From Microbacterium oleivorans NBRC 103075 (GTDB lineage: Bacteria; Actinomycetota; Actinomycetes; Actinomycetales; Microbacteriaceae), in the NCBI RefSeq assembly GCF_001552475.1, contig NZ_BCRG01000003.1:186001-250000 (forward strand): 64,000 nucleotides of DNA, in the 5' to 3' direction. Both the position numbers and the translations under genes were made by a program. The notes beneath the pieces were generated by a model that ran no database searches, had not been told where the DNA came from, and saw only the letters and a list, made by a program, of their open reading frames with translations. Positions within the stretch are counted from its first letter, which is position 1. Each line of letters opens with the position of its first letter. Below, one piece after another: positions 16,255 through 24,239 of this stretch.

Positions 16255-16670
16255 CGAAGCGTCGAGGCGAGAGTCGTCGCGTCGGGATGCTGCGAACCGG
16301 TGCCCGCGGTGCCCTCGCCGTCGTGCTGACCGCCGCCGGCGTCGCGCATCTCACGATGCTCCGGCGGGGCTTCCGCATCGCCGTTCCCGACTGGGCCACG
16401 CGGCTGTTCCGGACGGACAAGGACACGATCGTCGTCGTCTCGGGCGTCGTGGAGGCGGGCCTCGGCGTTGCGCTCGTCGCATTGCCGCGGGAGCGTCGCC
16501 GCGTGGGACTAGCGATCGCGGCGCTGTTCGTCGCTGTGTTCCCCGGCAACATCCACCACTGGAGGTCGGGTCGCGACGTTCCGGGGATGGATTCCGACAC
16601 CAAACGGTTCGTCCGCCTCTTCTTCCAGCCGGTTCTCGTGGCGTGGGCGGTGTGGTCCACTCGGCGATGA
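16251..16670 (+). CDS. DoxX-like small membrane protein, copy 1
   Basis: A 139-residue protein with about four hydrophobic helices (residues 18-37, 59-77, 83-98 and 122-136), of the DoxX-like type. It is clearly paralogous to the product of 18362-18742: shared blocks include a DKDTIVV/DKDGVVV segment, PRERRRVG/PKERRRIG, FVAVFPGN/FVAIFPGN, a Ser-Asp-Thr motif and the end QPVLVAWAVWSTR. DoxX proteins are loosely linked to quinone or thiol redox chemistry in the membrane; no precise function can be assigned. Start fixed by the ATGA overlap with marR. Confidence 0.87.
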   Translation: MTKRRGESRRVGMLRTGARGALAVVLTAAGVAHLTMLRRGFRIAVPDWATRLFRTDKDTIVVVSGVVEAGLGVALVALPRERRRVGLAIAALFVAVFPGNIHHWRSGRDVPGMDSDTKRFVRLFFQPVLVAWAVWSTRR

Positions 16671-16693
16671 CGCCAGCCCCGGCATCCTTCAGG

Positions 16694-16699
16694 TAGGCT
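16694..16699 (+). promoter_or_regulatory. -10 box, leaderless start of the DUF3817 gene
   Basis: TAGGCT is followed by 6 nt (TTAAGG plus T boundary at 16700-16705) and the GTG at 16706. An AGG inside the spacer is too close to act as a normal ribosome binding site. Confidence 0.55.
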
Positions 16700-16705
16700 T
16701 AAGGT

Positions 16706-17167
16706 GTGTTCCGCACCCCTGCCATGATCTTCCGCATCCTCGCCATCGCCGAGGTCTTCTCCTGGACCCTCCTCATCAGCGCGCTCATCATCCGCGCCGC
16801 GGGAGGTCCGGCCGTCGCCGTCACGATCGGCGGCGGCATCCACGGGTTCGTCTTCCTGTCCTACGGCGCGACCGCCCTCCTCGTCGCGCTCAACAACCGC
16901 TGGGGTCTCGGCACCTCGGTCCTCGCGGTCGGGTCTGCGATCGTTCCCTACGCCACCGTCCCCGTCGAGATGTGGCTTCGCCGGAGCGGGCGTCTCGCGG
17001 GGCAGTGGCGCCTGGAGGAGACGGCGGACCCTCGGGATCGGCGTCCGATCGACCGTCTGCTGCGCTGGTTCCTGCGGCACGCGGGCATCCTCGTCGCGCT
17101 CATCGTCGTCGCGGTCGTCGCGCTCTACGTGATCCTGCTGTTGGTGGGGCCCCCGGGCGGACGGTGA
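16706..17167 (+). CDS. DUF3817 integral membrane protein
   Basis: A 153-residue membrane protein of the DUF3817 family, common in actinobacteria. Three helices at about residues 8-28, 36-60 and 66-80 form the DUF3817 core (FRILAIAEVFSWTLLI, HGFVFLSYGATALLV), followed by a charged cytoplasmic stretch and a fourth C-terminal helix (residues 126-147). The extra C-terminal helix is common in Microbacteriaceae members. Function unknown. It is convergent with the RsmC-like methyltransferase gene with 3 bp between stops. Confidence 0.87.
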   Translation: MFRTPAMIFRILAIAEVFSWTLLISALIIRAAGGPAVAVTIGGGIHGFVFLSYGATALLVALNNRWGLGTSVLAVGSAIVPYATVPVEMWLRRSGRLAGQWRLEETADPRDRRPIDRLLRWFLRHAGILVALIVVAVVALYVILLLVGPPGGR

Positions 17168-17170
17168 GTG

Positions 17171-18301
17171 TCAGCGACGCGTCGACACCGTCACGGTGAA
17201 CTTGGCGTCCCGCGTGACCTGACGCGTCGGCCCGACGAGCCGCTCGAGGTCGCCGCGGTAGCGCATCCCCGAATTCCAGACGCACCACAGTTCGCCACCG
17301 GGTCGGAGGACCCGCGACGCGTCGGCGAAGAGCCGGAAGGCGAGTCGCTCCGTCAGGGCCGCCCCGCTGTGGAACGGCGGGTTCAGGGCGATGAAAGACG
17401 CGGATGCCTCCGGCCGAGCCGTGAGCACGTCGTCGCGGACGACCTCGACCCGTTCCGCCACGCCGTTCGCGGCGGCCGTCGCGCGGGCCGACGCGACTGC
17501 GGCCGCGGACTGGTCCGAGGCATAGACGGCGGCGGCGGGATGCCGGAGCGCCAGGTGCGCGGCGACCGCGCCCGTTCCGCACGCGAAGTCGATGAGAGGG
17601 TCCTCGGGGGATCCGCCGGCGGGGAAGTCGGGCAGGTGGGCGAGCAGCAGGCGCGTGCCGTGATCGAGGCGGGCTCCCGCGAACGCACCGCCGAAGGCGC
17701 GGATCTCCAGGTTTCCCTCACGACCGGCGGCGGGCACCGGTTCGTGTCCTGCGCGCGGCTCGCGGGCGAAGAGGACGCGGGACTTCTGGCGCGCGTGCGA
17801 AACGTCGAGGCGCCCGAAGTTCTCGCCGAGGACGTCGTTCATCGCGAGAGTCATGTGCTTCACCCGACCGCCGGCGACCACGACGACCGCGGGGGAGGCG
17901 TGGGCGGCGATCAGAGCCGCGATGTCACGAAGAGCGTCGAGGGCGCGGGGCAGGCGGAGCAGGACGACACGAGCGTCGCGGAGGGCATCGGCGTCGAGAG
18001 GAACGAGCCGGATGCGGTCGTCCAGTCCGAGCTCGGCGGCGTTCCGGGAGGTCGCACGCTCGCCGGCGAGGGCGTCCTGGTGCACGCGGACGTCTCGCGC
18101 GCCGTCGTGCGCCGCCGCCAGTGCGAGAGCACCGTGGGTGTCGCCGATGACGGCGATCGACCCCGCGGGCGCCGCGGCCCGCAGATCGGCGGACTCGTCG
18201 AGGATGAGGCGATCGGCGGCATCCGACGCCACCAAGTCGGGGCCTTCGACGTCAGGGCGACGGGACAGCCGCTCGAAGGGGAACGGGGCGGGACTCGTCA
18301 C
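17171..18301 (-). CDS. RsmC/RlmG-like class I methyltransferase
   Basis: A 376-residue protein with two tandem methyltransferase-like domains, as in RsmC and RlmG, which methylate guanine N2 in rRNA. The N-terminal half (about 1-190) lacks clear SAM motifs; the C-terminal half has motif I DFACGTG (238-244), an acidic residue after strand 2 (ASDQS) and the N6/N2-methyltransferase motif NPPFHSG (307-313). The GTG at 18301 lies 6 nt after TACGCT, suggesting a leaderless mRNA; reading further upstream would enter the divergent DoxX-like gene. Target rRNA position not determined. Confidence 0.88.
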   Translation of the reverse strand: MTSPAPFPFERLSRRPDVEGPDLVASDAADRLILDESADLRAAAPAGSIAVIGDTHGALALAAAHDGARDVRVHQDALAGERATSRNAAELGLDDRIRLVPLDADALRDARVVLLRLPRALDALRDIAALIAAHASPAVVVVAGGRVKHMTLAMNDVLGENFGRLDVSHARQKSRVLFAREPRAGHEPVPAAGREGNLEIRAFGGAFAGARLDHGTRLLLAHLPDFPAGGSPEDPLIDFACGTGAVAAHLALRHPAAAVYASDQSAAAVASARATAAANGVAERVEVVRDDVLTARPEASASFIALNPPFHSGAALTERLAFRLFADASRVLRPGGELWCVWNSGMRYRGDLERLVGPTRQVTRDAKFTVTVSTRR

Positions 18302-18307
18302 CCCACC

Positions 18308-18355
18308 AGCGTAGGCGAGCGGTCGGGTCGGGACGGGCGGGCACCGGGGGATACT
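18308..18355. promoter_or_regulatory. Divergent leaderless promoters, methyltransferase and DoxX copy 2
   Basis: On the minus strand TACGCT (18313-18308) stands 6 nt before the GTG at 18301. On the plus strand GATACT (18350-18355) stands 6 nt before the ATG at 18362. The 36 bp between them must hold both -35 regions. Confidence 0.5.
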
Positions 18356-18361
18356 CGAAGG

Positions 18362-18742
18362 ATGAAGACAATCGCTCGCTGGGCTCTCGCCGGCGCCATG
18401 GTGTTCGCCGGCCTCAGCCACCTGTTCTGGGCGCGCAAGGAATTCCAGGCGCAGGTCCCCGATCTGGTCACCGACACCCTTCCCATCGATAAGGACGGCG
18501 TCGTCGTCGCCTCCGGGGCCGTCGAGATGATGCTCGGCGCCGCGCTCGTGGTGCTCCCGAAGGAGCGGCGCCGCATCGGTATCATCCTCGCCGCCTTCTT
18601 CGTGGCGATCTTTCCCGGCAACCTCGACCAGGCGCTGAAGAAGCGCGACGGCTTCCATCTCGACAGCGACACCGCGCGCTGGCGCCGCCTGGCGTTCCAG
18701 CCCGTGCTCGTCGCCTGGGCGCTCTGGTCGACCCGCGACTGA
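18362..18742 (+). CDS. DoxX-like small membrane protein, copy 2
   Basis: A 126-residue, four-helix DoxX-like membrane protein, paralogous to the product of 16251-16670 only 1.7 kb away and of nearly the same length apart from a shorter N-terminus. Conserved landmarks are PIDKDGVVVASGAVE, PKERRRIG, FFVAIFPGN and VAWALWSTR. The ATG follows a GATACT hexamer at 6 nt. It ends 12 bp before a bidirectional terminator. Function unknown, possibly redox-related as suggested for the family. Confidence 0.87.
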   Translation: MKTIARWALAGAMVFAGLSHLFWARKEFQAQVPDLVTDTLPIDKDGVVVASGAVEMMLGAALVVLPKERRRIGIILAAFFVAIFPGNLDQALKKRDGFHLDSDTARWRRLAFQPVLVAWALWSTRD

Positions 18743-18754
18743 CGCGTCCGCACG

Positions 18755-18798
18755 CACGACGACGCCCTCCGCCGAAACCGGCCGAGGGCGTCGTCGTG
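18755..18798. terminator. Bidirectional intrinsic-type terminator
   Basis: Perfect 15-bp arms CACGACGACGCCCTC (18755-18769) and GAGGGCGTCGTCGTG (18784-18798); the 14-nt loop can pair further as GCCG/CGGC. It lies between the convergent doxX-like gene and the importer operon and has no long T-run, as is usual in high-GC actinobacteria. Confidence 0.8.
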
Positions 18799-18809
18799 TC
18801 AGGAGGGCA

Positions 18810-20078
18810 TCAGGTGCGCACACCGCCGGTTCGCAGTCGCGACAGCGCATCCACCGTGGCGGCGAGGATCAGCACCCCACCCGTGACGAGCAGGTTGAAC
18901 CCGGCATCCATCTGCAGCAGGCCGAGCCCGTTGATGATGACCGCGATGACGAGCGCGCCGATGGCCGCGTGGATGAGGCGGCCTCGACCGCCGAACAGGC
19001 TCACGCCGCCGACGACGGCTGCGGCGACACCCGAGAGCACGACGTCGCGTCCGACCGCGCCGTCGACCGACCCCACGCGGGTCTGCGCGAACAGCAGCGA
19101 CACGACGGCGAGGCCCGACGCGGCCACGAAGCACCACCACTTCACCCAGCGCACCTTGATGCCGGCGCGGCGGGCCGCCTCGGCGTTGCCACCGATGGCG
19201 TAGACGTAGCGCCCGAACTTGGTGCGGTCGAGGACGAAGGTGCCGATGAAGAGGATCGTCAGCACCACGGGAACGATGACCGGCACCCCCTCGATGGGGA
19301 TGACCGACTGCGAGCGGTTCAGGTTCAGGACGAACACCGCGGCGCCGCCGAGGATCGCGATGACGGCCAGCTTCGCCCACACGAGTGCCATCGGACGGTT
19401 CGGGACTCCGGCGCGGGTGCGGCGCCGACGGTCGAAGAACGAAAGCCCCCCCGAGATCAGGAGCATGACGACCAGCATCGCCCATCCCGCCCAGATCGGC
19501 ATGCGGCCGCTCTGCAGAGCGAGGAGCTCGGGTGCCTGGATCGGGTACAGTCCGCCCGCGCCGATGATGAGGAGCGCGAGGCCCTGATAACCGAGGAACA
19601 GGCCCAGCGTGACGACGAACGACGGGATGCCGATCCTCGCGACGAGGAATCCGATCAGCGCTCCCGTGGCGAGACCGATCAAGAACCCGATTGCGAGGGC
19701 GAGGGGCCAGGGGACGTCGAACTTCACGTTCAACACCGCGAACAAGGCGACACCCACACCACCGGTGACGCCGGCGGACAGGTCGATCTCGCCGAGGAGC
19801 AGGACGAACACGAGCGCCATGCCGAGGACGACAAGCGACGCGGCCTGGCTCATGAGGTTCGCGAAGTTGACGGGGGTGAAGAAGAACCGGCTGAGGAAGC
19901 TGAAGAGGATCACGAGCAGGATGAGCCCGCCGACGGCGGGCAGGGCGCCCATCTCGCCGCCGCGCACACGCTGCAGCCACGCGTTGATCTGGTCGCCCAC
20001 GCCGCCTTCGACGCCGCTGCCGATGAGGTCGCTCGCGACGGGATCGGGTGCCGCCGCGGTTCGGGTGCTGGTGCTCAT
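18810..20078 (-). CDS. Sugar ABC importer permease, XylH/RbsC type (system 1)
   Basis: A 422-residue BPD_transp_2 permease. After a roughly 45-residue cytoplasmic N-terminus come about ten helices, with the family signature GEIDLSAGVTGG, PSFVVTLG and the coupling region FGRYVYAIGGNAEAARRAGI. The long segment with SFFDRRRRTRAG between central helices is typical of XylH-like permeases. The ATG at 20078 overlaps the ATPase stop by 4 bp, fixing the start. It forms the pore for a pentose/hexose importer with the ATPase 20075-20863 and the binding protein 20950-22038. It is paralogous to 22201-23388. Confidence 0.93.
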   Translation of the reverse strand: MSTSTRTAAAPDPVASDLIGSGVEGGVGDQINAWLQRVRGGEMGALPAVGGLILLVILFSFLSRFFFTPVNFANLMSQAASLVVLGMALVFVLLLGEIDLSAGVTGGVGVALFAVLNVKFDVPWPLALAIGFLIGLATGALIGFLVARIGIPSFVVTLGLFLGYQGLALLIIGAGGLYPIQAPELLALQSGRMPIWAGWAMLVVMLLISGGLSFFDRRRRTRAGVPNRPMALVWAKLAVIAILGGAAVFVLNLNRSQSVIPIEGVPVIVPVVLTILFIGTFVLDRTKFGRYVYAIGGNAEAARRAGIKVRWVKWWCFVAASGLAVVSLLFAQTRVGSVDGAVGRDVVLSGVAAAVVGGVSLFGGRGRLIHAAIGALVIAVIINGLGLLQMDAGFNLLVTGGVLILAATVDALSRLRTGGVRT

Positions 20079-20863
20079 GCGTCGCCTCCGACGGGGATGG
20101 TGGATGTGCCGACGAGCTGAACGCCCGGGGGCACCTTTGTTCCGGTGATGTAGCCGACGATCTCGTCGCGGTTCGACCCGGCGGTCGGGACCTGGGCGAC
20201 CATCTGGCCGAGGTAGAGAACGGCGATGTCGTCCGCGACGGCGAACACATCGGCCAGGTTGTGGCTGATGAGGACCACGGCGACGCCCTGATCGGCGAGG
20301 CGACGGACCAGGTTCAGGACCTGCTCGGTCTGGGCGACGCCGAGGGCGGCGGTGGGCTCGTCGAGGATGACGACGCGGGCCTTCTTCAGAACGGCACGGG
20401 CGATGGCGACCGTCTGGCGCTGGCCGCCGGAGAGGCTCGACACCTTCTGGCGGACGCTCTTGACCGTTCGGACCGAGAGCGACCTGAGGGTATCGGAGGC
20501 TTCCTTCTCCATCCGCCCCTCGTCGAACGTGCCTCCGATGACTTCCTCGCGGCCGAGGAACATGTTCTGGACGATGTCGAGGTTGTCGCACAGGGCGAGG
20601 TCCTGGTACACAACCTCGATGCCCAAGGCGCCCGCCTCGCGCGGTGTGCGGAGATGCTCCTCGTGGCCGTCGACGAGGATCTGGCCGGTGTCGTAGGGCT
20701 GCACACCGGCGAGGCCCTTGATGAGGGTGGACTTTCCGGCGCCGTTGTCGCCAACGAGCGCGGTCACCGTGCCGGGTCGGACCTTGAGGTCGACGCCCTT
20801 CAGGACGCTGACGGGGCCGAAGGACTTGGTGACGTGCCGGAGTTCGATGATGGGTTCGCTCAT
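20075..20863 (-). CDS. Sugar ABC importer ATPase, single domain (FrcA-like, system 1)
   Basis: A 262-residue ATPase with one nucleotide-binding domain: Walker A GDNGAGKST, signature LSGGQRQ, Walker [14 protein letters not shown] and ISHN switch. Members of the CUT2 sugar importers usually have two fused domains (XylG, MglA); a single domain as in FrcA means it must work as a homodimer. The ATG at 20863 was chosen because AGGAG lies 7 nt upstream and MSEPIIELRHVTKSFG is the normal N-terminus. It lies 86 bp after the binding-protein stop, with a long hairpin between. Confidence 0.93.
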   Translation of the reverse strand: MSEPIIELRHVTKSFGPVSVLKGVDLKVRPGTVTALVGDNGAGKSTLIKGLAGVQPYDTGQILVDGHEEHLRTPREAGALGIEVVYQDLALCDNLDIVQNMFLGREEVIGGTFDEGRMEKEASDTLRSLSVRTVKSVRQKVSSLSGGQRQTVAIARAVLKKARVVILDEPTAALGVAQTEQVLNLVRRLADQGVAVVLISHNLADVFAVADDIAVLYLGQMVAQVPTAGSNRDEIVGYITGTKVPPGVQLVGTSTIPVGGDA

Positions 20864-20904
20864 GCGGGTTCTCCTGAGGAATCGAGGGGGTCGCGCAGAC
20901 ATGG

Positions 20905-20943
20905 GGGAGTGGGGATGCCGCGAGCCGCGGCATCCCCACTCCC
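20905..20943 (-). terminator. Intra-operon hairpin after binding-protein gene (system 1)
   Basis: A perfect 18-bp stem: GGGAGTGGGGATGCCGCG (20905-20922) pairs with CGCGGCATCCCCACTCCC (20926-20943) across a 3-nt loop. It begins 6 nt after the binding-protein stop and has no T-run, so partial termination or 3'-end protection of the binding-protein mRNA is more likely than full stop. Confidence 0.75.
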
Positions 20944-20949
20944 GTCAGG

Positions 20950-22038
20950 TCACTTGACGCCGAACTCGGTGCACTTGTCGGCGAGGCTCACGCCGGCGAT
21001 GTCGCCGGAGCAGACGTCATCGACCGAGGCGTCGCCGGCGGCGACGACGTCCTTGACCTTGTCGGGTCCGACGAGCTCGGGGGTGACGGCGATGTAAGGT
21101 GTGCCGTCGTCGAGCTTCTGATCGGCGGTGGGCTTCTCACCCTTCAGGAGGGCCGTGGCGAGCTCGATGGCCGCTTCGGCTTCGACCTTGACCGGCTTGT
21201 AGACCGTCGCGGTCTGCCATCCCGTGAGGATGTTGCGCAGGCCCTCGACGTTGGCGTCCTGGCCGGACACGGCCACACCCTTCAGGTCGCGGTCCTGGAG
21301 CACCTTGATGACGCCGTCGGCGTTCGTGTCGTTGGCAGCCCAGACGCCGTCGACCTTGCCGCCGTTGGCGGTCAGTGCCTGCTCGAAGTTGGTCTGGCTC
21401 TTCGCGCCGTCCCAGACCCCCGGAGGCTCAGCGACCGGCTTGATGCCCGCGGCTTCCATGACCTCCTTGGCGCCCTTCAGGAACATCGCGGCGTTGCCGT
21501 CGGTGGGGTCTCCGCCCATGTAGTAGACGGCTGCCGTCTTCGGGTCCTTGCCGGCGGTCTTCAGCCCGTCCAGGACGGTCTGGCCCTCGAGCTTGCCGAC
21601 CTCGACGTTGTCGAAGGAGACGTAGTAGTCCGCGCCCGTGAAGGGGCGGTCGTACGCGATGACCGGGATGCCCTGGCTCTTGGCCTTGGCGGCGACGCCC
21701 GCAGCGGCGCCGTTGTAGTCCACGAGCATCATGACGCCGCAGCCCTGCGTGAGCTGCTGGTCGGCGATGGTCGTGTACTTGGCCGTGTCACCCTGTGCGT
21801 TCTGGATGTCGACCTCGAAGCCGGCGCTCTTGAGGCCCTCGTCGAGGTACTTGCGGTCGAAGTTCTCCCAGCGGGGCGAGGACGCCGCGTCGGGGAGGAT
21901 GACGCACGCGCGGCCGGCTTCAGCGGGAGCCGCTCCGCCACTCGAACCGGCGGGCGCGGGGGTGCTCGTGCTGGAGCAGCCGGCGAGCAGGAGTGCTGCG
22001 GCCCCGAGGGCTGCAGCAACGGACAGGGACTTCTTCAT
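20950..22038 (-). CDS. Sugar-binding lipoprotein, XylF-like (system 1)
   Basis: A 362-residue periplasmic-binding protein of the Peripla_BP_4 family, here a lipoprotein (lipobox LLLAGC, Cys at about 20). D-xylose-binding-protein landmarks are VPVIAYDRPFTGADYYVSFDN, the hinge VWAANDTNADGV and VAVSGQDANVEGLRNILTGWQTATVYK. The ATG at 22038 follows AAAGG at good spacing and begins a proper signal peptide; longer readings would add a non-signal stretch. Xylose or a related pentose is the best guess from the XylF-like blocks. It is transcribed from the promoter at 22092-22120. Confidence 0.93.
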   Translation of the reverse strand: MKKSLSVAAALGAAALLLAGCSSTSTPAPAGSSGGAAPAEAGRACVILPDAASSPRWENFDRKYLDEGLKSAGFEVDIQNAQGDTAKYTTIADQQLTQGCGVMMLVDYNGAAAGVAAKAKSQGIPVIAYDRPFTGADYYVSFDNVEVGKLEGQTVLDGLKTAGKDPKTAAVYYMGGDPTDGNAAMFLKGAKEVMEAAGIKPVAEPPGVWDGAKSQTNFEQALTANGGKVDGVWAANDTNADGVIKVLQDRDLKGVAVSGQDANVEGLRNILTGWQTATVYKPVKVEAEAAIELATALLKGEKPTADQKLDDGTPYIAVTPELVGPDKVKDVVAAGDASVDDVCSGDIAGVSLADKCTEFGVK

Positions 22039-22091
22039 CGTTCGCCTTTCGACAGTGAAATCGAGCGTGCGCGACATCGCGCTTGAGGAAG

Positions 22092-22130
22092 ATCTTGTTG
22101 TGTTCACGAAATGAAGTCAAGATGTGAACA
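22092..22130 (-). promoter_or_regulatory. Promoter and flanking operator half-sites of importer system 1
   Basis: TTGACT (22120-22115) and CAAGAT (22097-22092) are 17 nt apart on the minus strand, giving a leader of about 47 nt. TGTTCAC (22101-22107) lies in the spacer and its exact inverse GTGAACA (22124-22130) just upstream of the -35; both resemble half of the LacI-type operator at 29137-29152. Confidence 0.6.
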
Positions 22131-22200
22131 TAACGCTTTCGTCACCGTCGACGGCCGGCCCGAACCCTCTCTCGACGCGGTGATCGGCGCGCCCCCCGGG

Positions 22201-23388
22201 CTACGTCCGTCCGGTGCCCAGGCGGCTGCGGCGGGTCACGGCATCCAGCGCCACGGCGAAGACGAGGACGGCCCCCGTGACCATGTACTGCACCGCGGAG
22301 CTCAGGTTGATGAGCGTCAGTCCCGACGAGATCGCCTGGATCACAACGACCCCCAGGAGCGCTGCGAACGCCGATCCGCGCCCGCCGAAGAGCGACGCCC
22401 CGCCGATGATCGCCGCCGCGATGGCATTGAGGTTGGTGTCGGCGGCACCGGTGCTCTGGTTCGCGGCGGCGAGCCGGGCTGCGGCGAGGACCCCGCCGGT
22501 CGCGGCGAGGGCCGAGCAGAGCATGAACACCGACAGCACGACGCGGTCCACACGGATGCCGGCGCGCCGCGCCGCTTCGATCGATCCGCCCACGGCGAAG
22601 ACCGAACGCCCCCAGCGGGTGCGTGTCAGCGCGAGGTGGGCGACGACCACGAGGACGACGAAGAGCACGAACATCAGCCCCACGCCGCGGGAGAGGTTGA
22701 GGTACCAGGACCCGCCGACGAGTCCGACGAGAAGCAGTGCGCCCCGCACGACGATGACCACCGTGCGCGTGCTTTCGAGCTCCGCAGCCGCACGGCGACG
22801 AGCTCGGCTGAGGAGGGTGGCGGTGTAGGCCACGGCCGTCGCCGCCGACAGCACGTACGACACCCAGGCGGGCAGGTACATCTGCTGGGCGAACTGCACG
22901 ATCCAGGAGTCGAACGGGAGGTTGATCGAGCCGGCATCGCCGAGCACCCACAACTGCACACCCAGCAGGCCGAGCAGACCCGCGAGGGTCACGACGAAAC
23001 TCGGGAGCCCGAGCGTCGTCCGGAGGACTCCGTAGATCGCCCCGACGACGCACCCGGCGGTGATCGCGGCACCGATCGCGAGGGCGAACGGCCACTGCAA
23101 CTGCACCCCTCCCACGGTCAGGATCGCGGCGGCGACGCCCGACATCGACCCGACCGACAGATCGATCTCGCCGATGAGGAGCACGAAGACGATGCCGAGC
23201 GAGATCGTCCCCATCGCGGCGCACTGCATGAGCAGATCGCTGAGGTGGCGGCTCGTCAGGAAGACCGGGTTGAGCGCCTGGAAGACGATCGCGATGACGA
23301 CGAGGGCCAGCACCACCGGCATCCGTCCGACGTCCCCCGAGCGCACCCGACTCACGGCGAGGCTCAGGAGGCTCGCCTCGCGGTTCAC
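22201..23388 (-). CDS. Sugar ABC importer permease, XylH/RbsC type (system 2)
   Basis: A 395-residue BPD_transp_2 permease paralogous to that of system 1, with GEIDLSVGSMSGV, LPSFVVTLAG and WGRSVFAVGGSIEAARRAGI. About ten helices are predicted; the cytoplasmic loop SRARRRAAAELESTR is longer than usual. The GTG at 23388 overlaps the ATPase stop by 4 bp. It is the last gene of the ROK-binding protein-ATPase-permease operon. About 160 bp separate it from the system 1 binding-protein gene and no clear terminator is visible there, so some read-through into system 1 is possible. Confidence 0.92.
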   Translation of the reverse strand: MNREASLLSLAVSRVRSGDVGRMPVVLALVVIAIVFQALNPVFLTSRHLSDLLMQCAAMGTISLGIVFVLLIGEIDLSVGSMSGVAAAILTVGGVQLQWPFALAIGAAITAGCVVGAIYGVLRTTLGLPSFVVTLAGLLGLLGVQLWVLGDAGSINLPFDSWIVQFAQQMYLPAWVSYVLSAATAVAYTATLLSRARRRAAAELESTRTVVIVVRGALLLVGLVGGSWYLNLSRGVGLMFVLFVVLVVVAHLALTRTRWGRSVFAVGGSIEAARRAGIRVDRVVLSVFMLCSALAATGGVLAAARLAAANQSTGAADTNLNAIAAAIIGGASLFGGRGSAFAALLGVVVIQAISSGLTLINLSSAVQYMVTGAVLVFAVALDAVTRRSRLGTGRT

Positions 23389-24239
23389 CGGTCACCGTCC
23401 AGGCGGCGTCGTGCTCCGGCGAGGGGGATGACGGGAGCGTGGGGCACGTCCGGAGGCACGACCGGCCGTGCGGCGTCGAGGGCGCCGGTGATCGCGGCGA
23501 TCAGGACTTCGCTCGTCGCGGTTTCGGCGTCGAACTCGCCGTTGTTCCGACCGAGTCGGAGGACGACGATGCGGTCGGCGACGGCGAGGACGTCGGTGAG
23601 GTTGTGGCTGATCAGGACGACGCCGTGTCCTCGGTCCCGGAGGCGTTCGATCAGGTTCAGCACCTCTGCCGTCTGGGCGACGCCGAGCGCGGCCGTCGGC
23701 TCGTCGAGGATCACGATGCGCGGCTCGCCGATGAGCGATCGCGCGATTGCGACCGTCTGACGCTGGCCGCCGGAGAGGGTCGACACCGGCACCCGGACGG
23801 AGGGGATCTTGGCGGCGAGCTCGCGCAGCAGCATCCAGGTCCGCTCCTCCATGCCGACCTCGTCGAGGCGGCCACGTTCGAGCAGCTCCCGGCCGAGCCA
23901 GAGGTTGGCCACGACGTCGAGGTTCTCGCAGAGCGCCAGATCCTGGAAGACGGTCGCGATGCCGAGGTCCTGCGCGTCGGCGGGGCTCGAGAGCTGGACG
24001 ATCTCGCCGTCGAGTTCGATCGTGCCGGCATCCGCCGGGTGGACGCCGGCGAGAACCTTCACGAGCGTGGACTTGCCCGCCCCGTTGTCGCCGACGAGGG
24101 CGACGACCTCGCCCTCACGGACGCGGAAGTCGACCCCGTTCAGTGCTCGAACGGCACCGAAGCGCTTGTCGATCCCGCGCATCGCCAGGACGTGGTCGCC
24201 GGTGCGGCGAGGGGAGACGCTCACGCGGGGTGCTCTCAT
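23385..24239 (-). CDS. Sugar ABC importer ATPase, single domain (FrcA-like, system 2)
   Basis: A 284-residue single-domain ATPase: Walker A GDNGAGKST, Q-loop in TVFQDLALCENLD, signature LSGGQRQTVAIARS, Walker [14 protein letters not shown] and the ISHN switch. It shares long blocks with the system 1 ATPase (for example the DLALC(D/E)NLD(I/V)V segment), so the two are duplicates. An extra C-terminal tail of about 25 residues (PPDVPHAPVIPLAGARRR) is not part of the ATPase fold. Start and stop both overlap neighbours by 4 bp. Confidence 0.92.
   Translation of the reverse strand: MRAPRVSVSPRRTGDHVLAMRGIDKRFGAVRALNGVDFRVREGEVVALVGDNGAGKSTLVKVLAGVHPADAGTIELDGEIVQLSSPADAQDLGIATVFQDLALCENLDVVANLWLGRELLERGRLDEVGMEERTWMLLRELAAKIPSVRVPVSTLSGGQRQTVAIARSLIGEPRIVILDEPTAALGVAQTAEVLNLIERLRDRGHGVVLISHNLTDVLAVADRIVVLRLGRNNGEFDAETATSEVLIAAITGALDAARPVVPPDVPHAPVIPLAGARRRLDGDR

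Noticed and set aside
18302..18850. N-terminal extension of the RsmC-like gene through the DoxX gene and terminator
   Set aside because: The reading crosses a strong hairpin and an opposite gene; the GTG at 18301 fits the protein family and a leaderless promoter.
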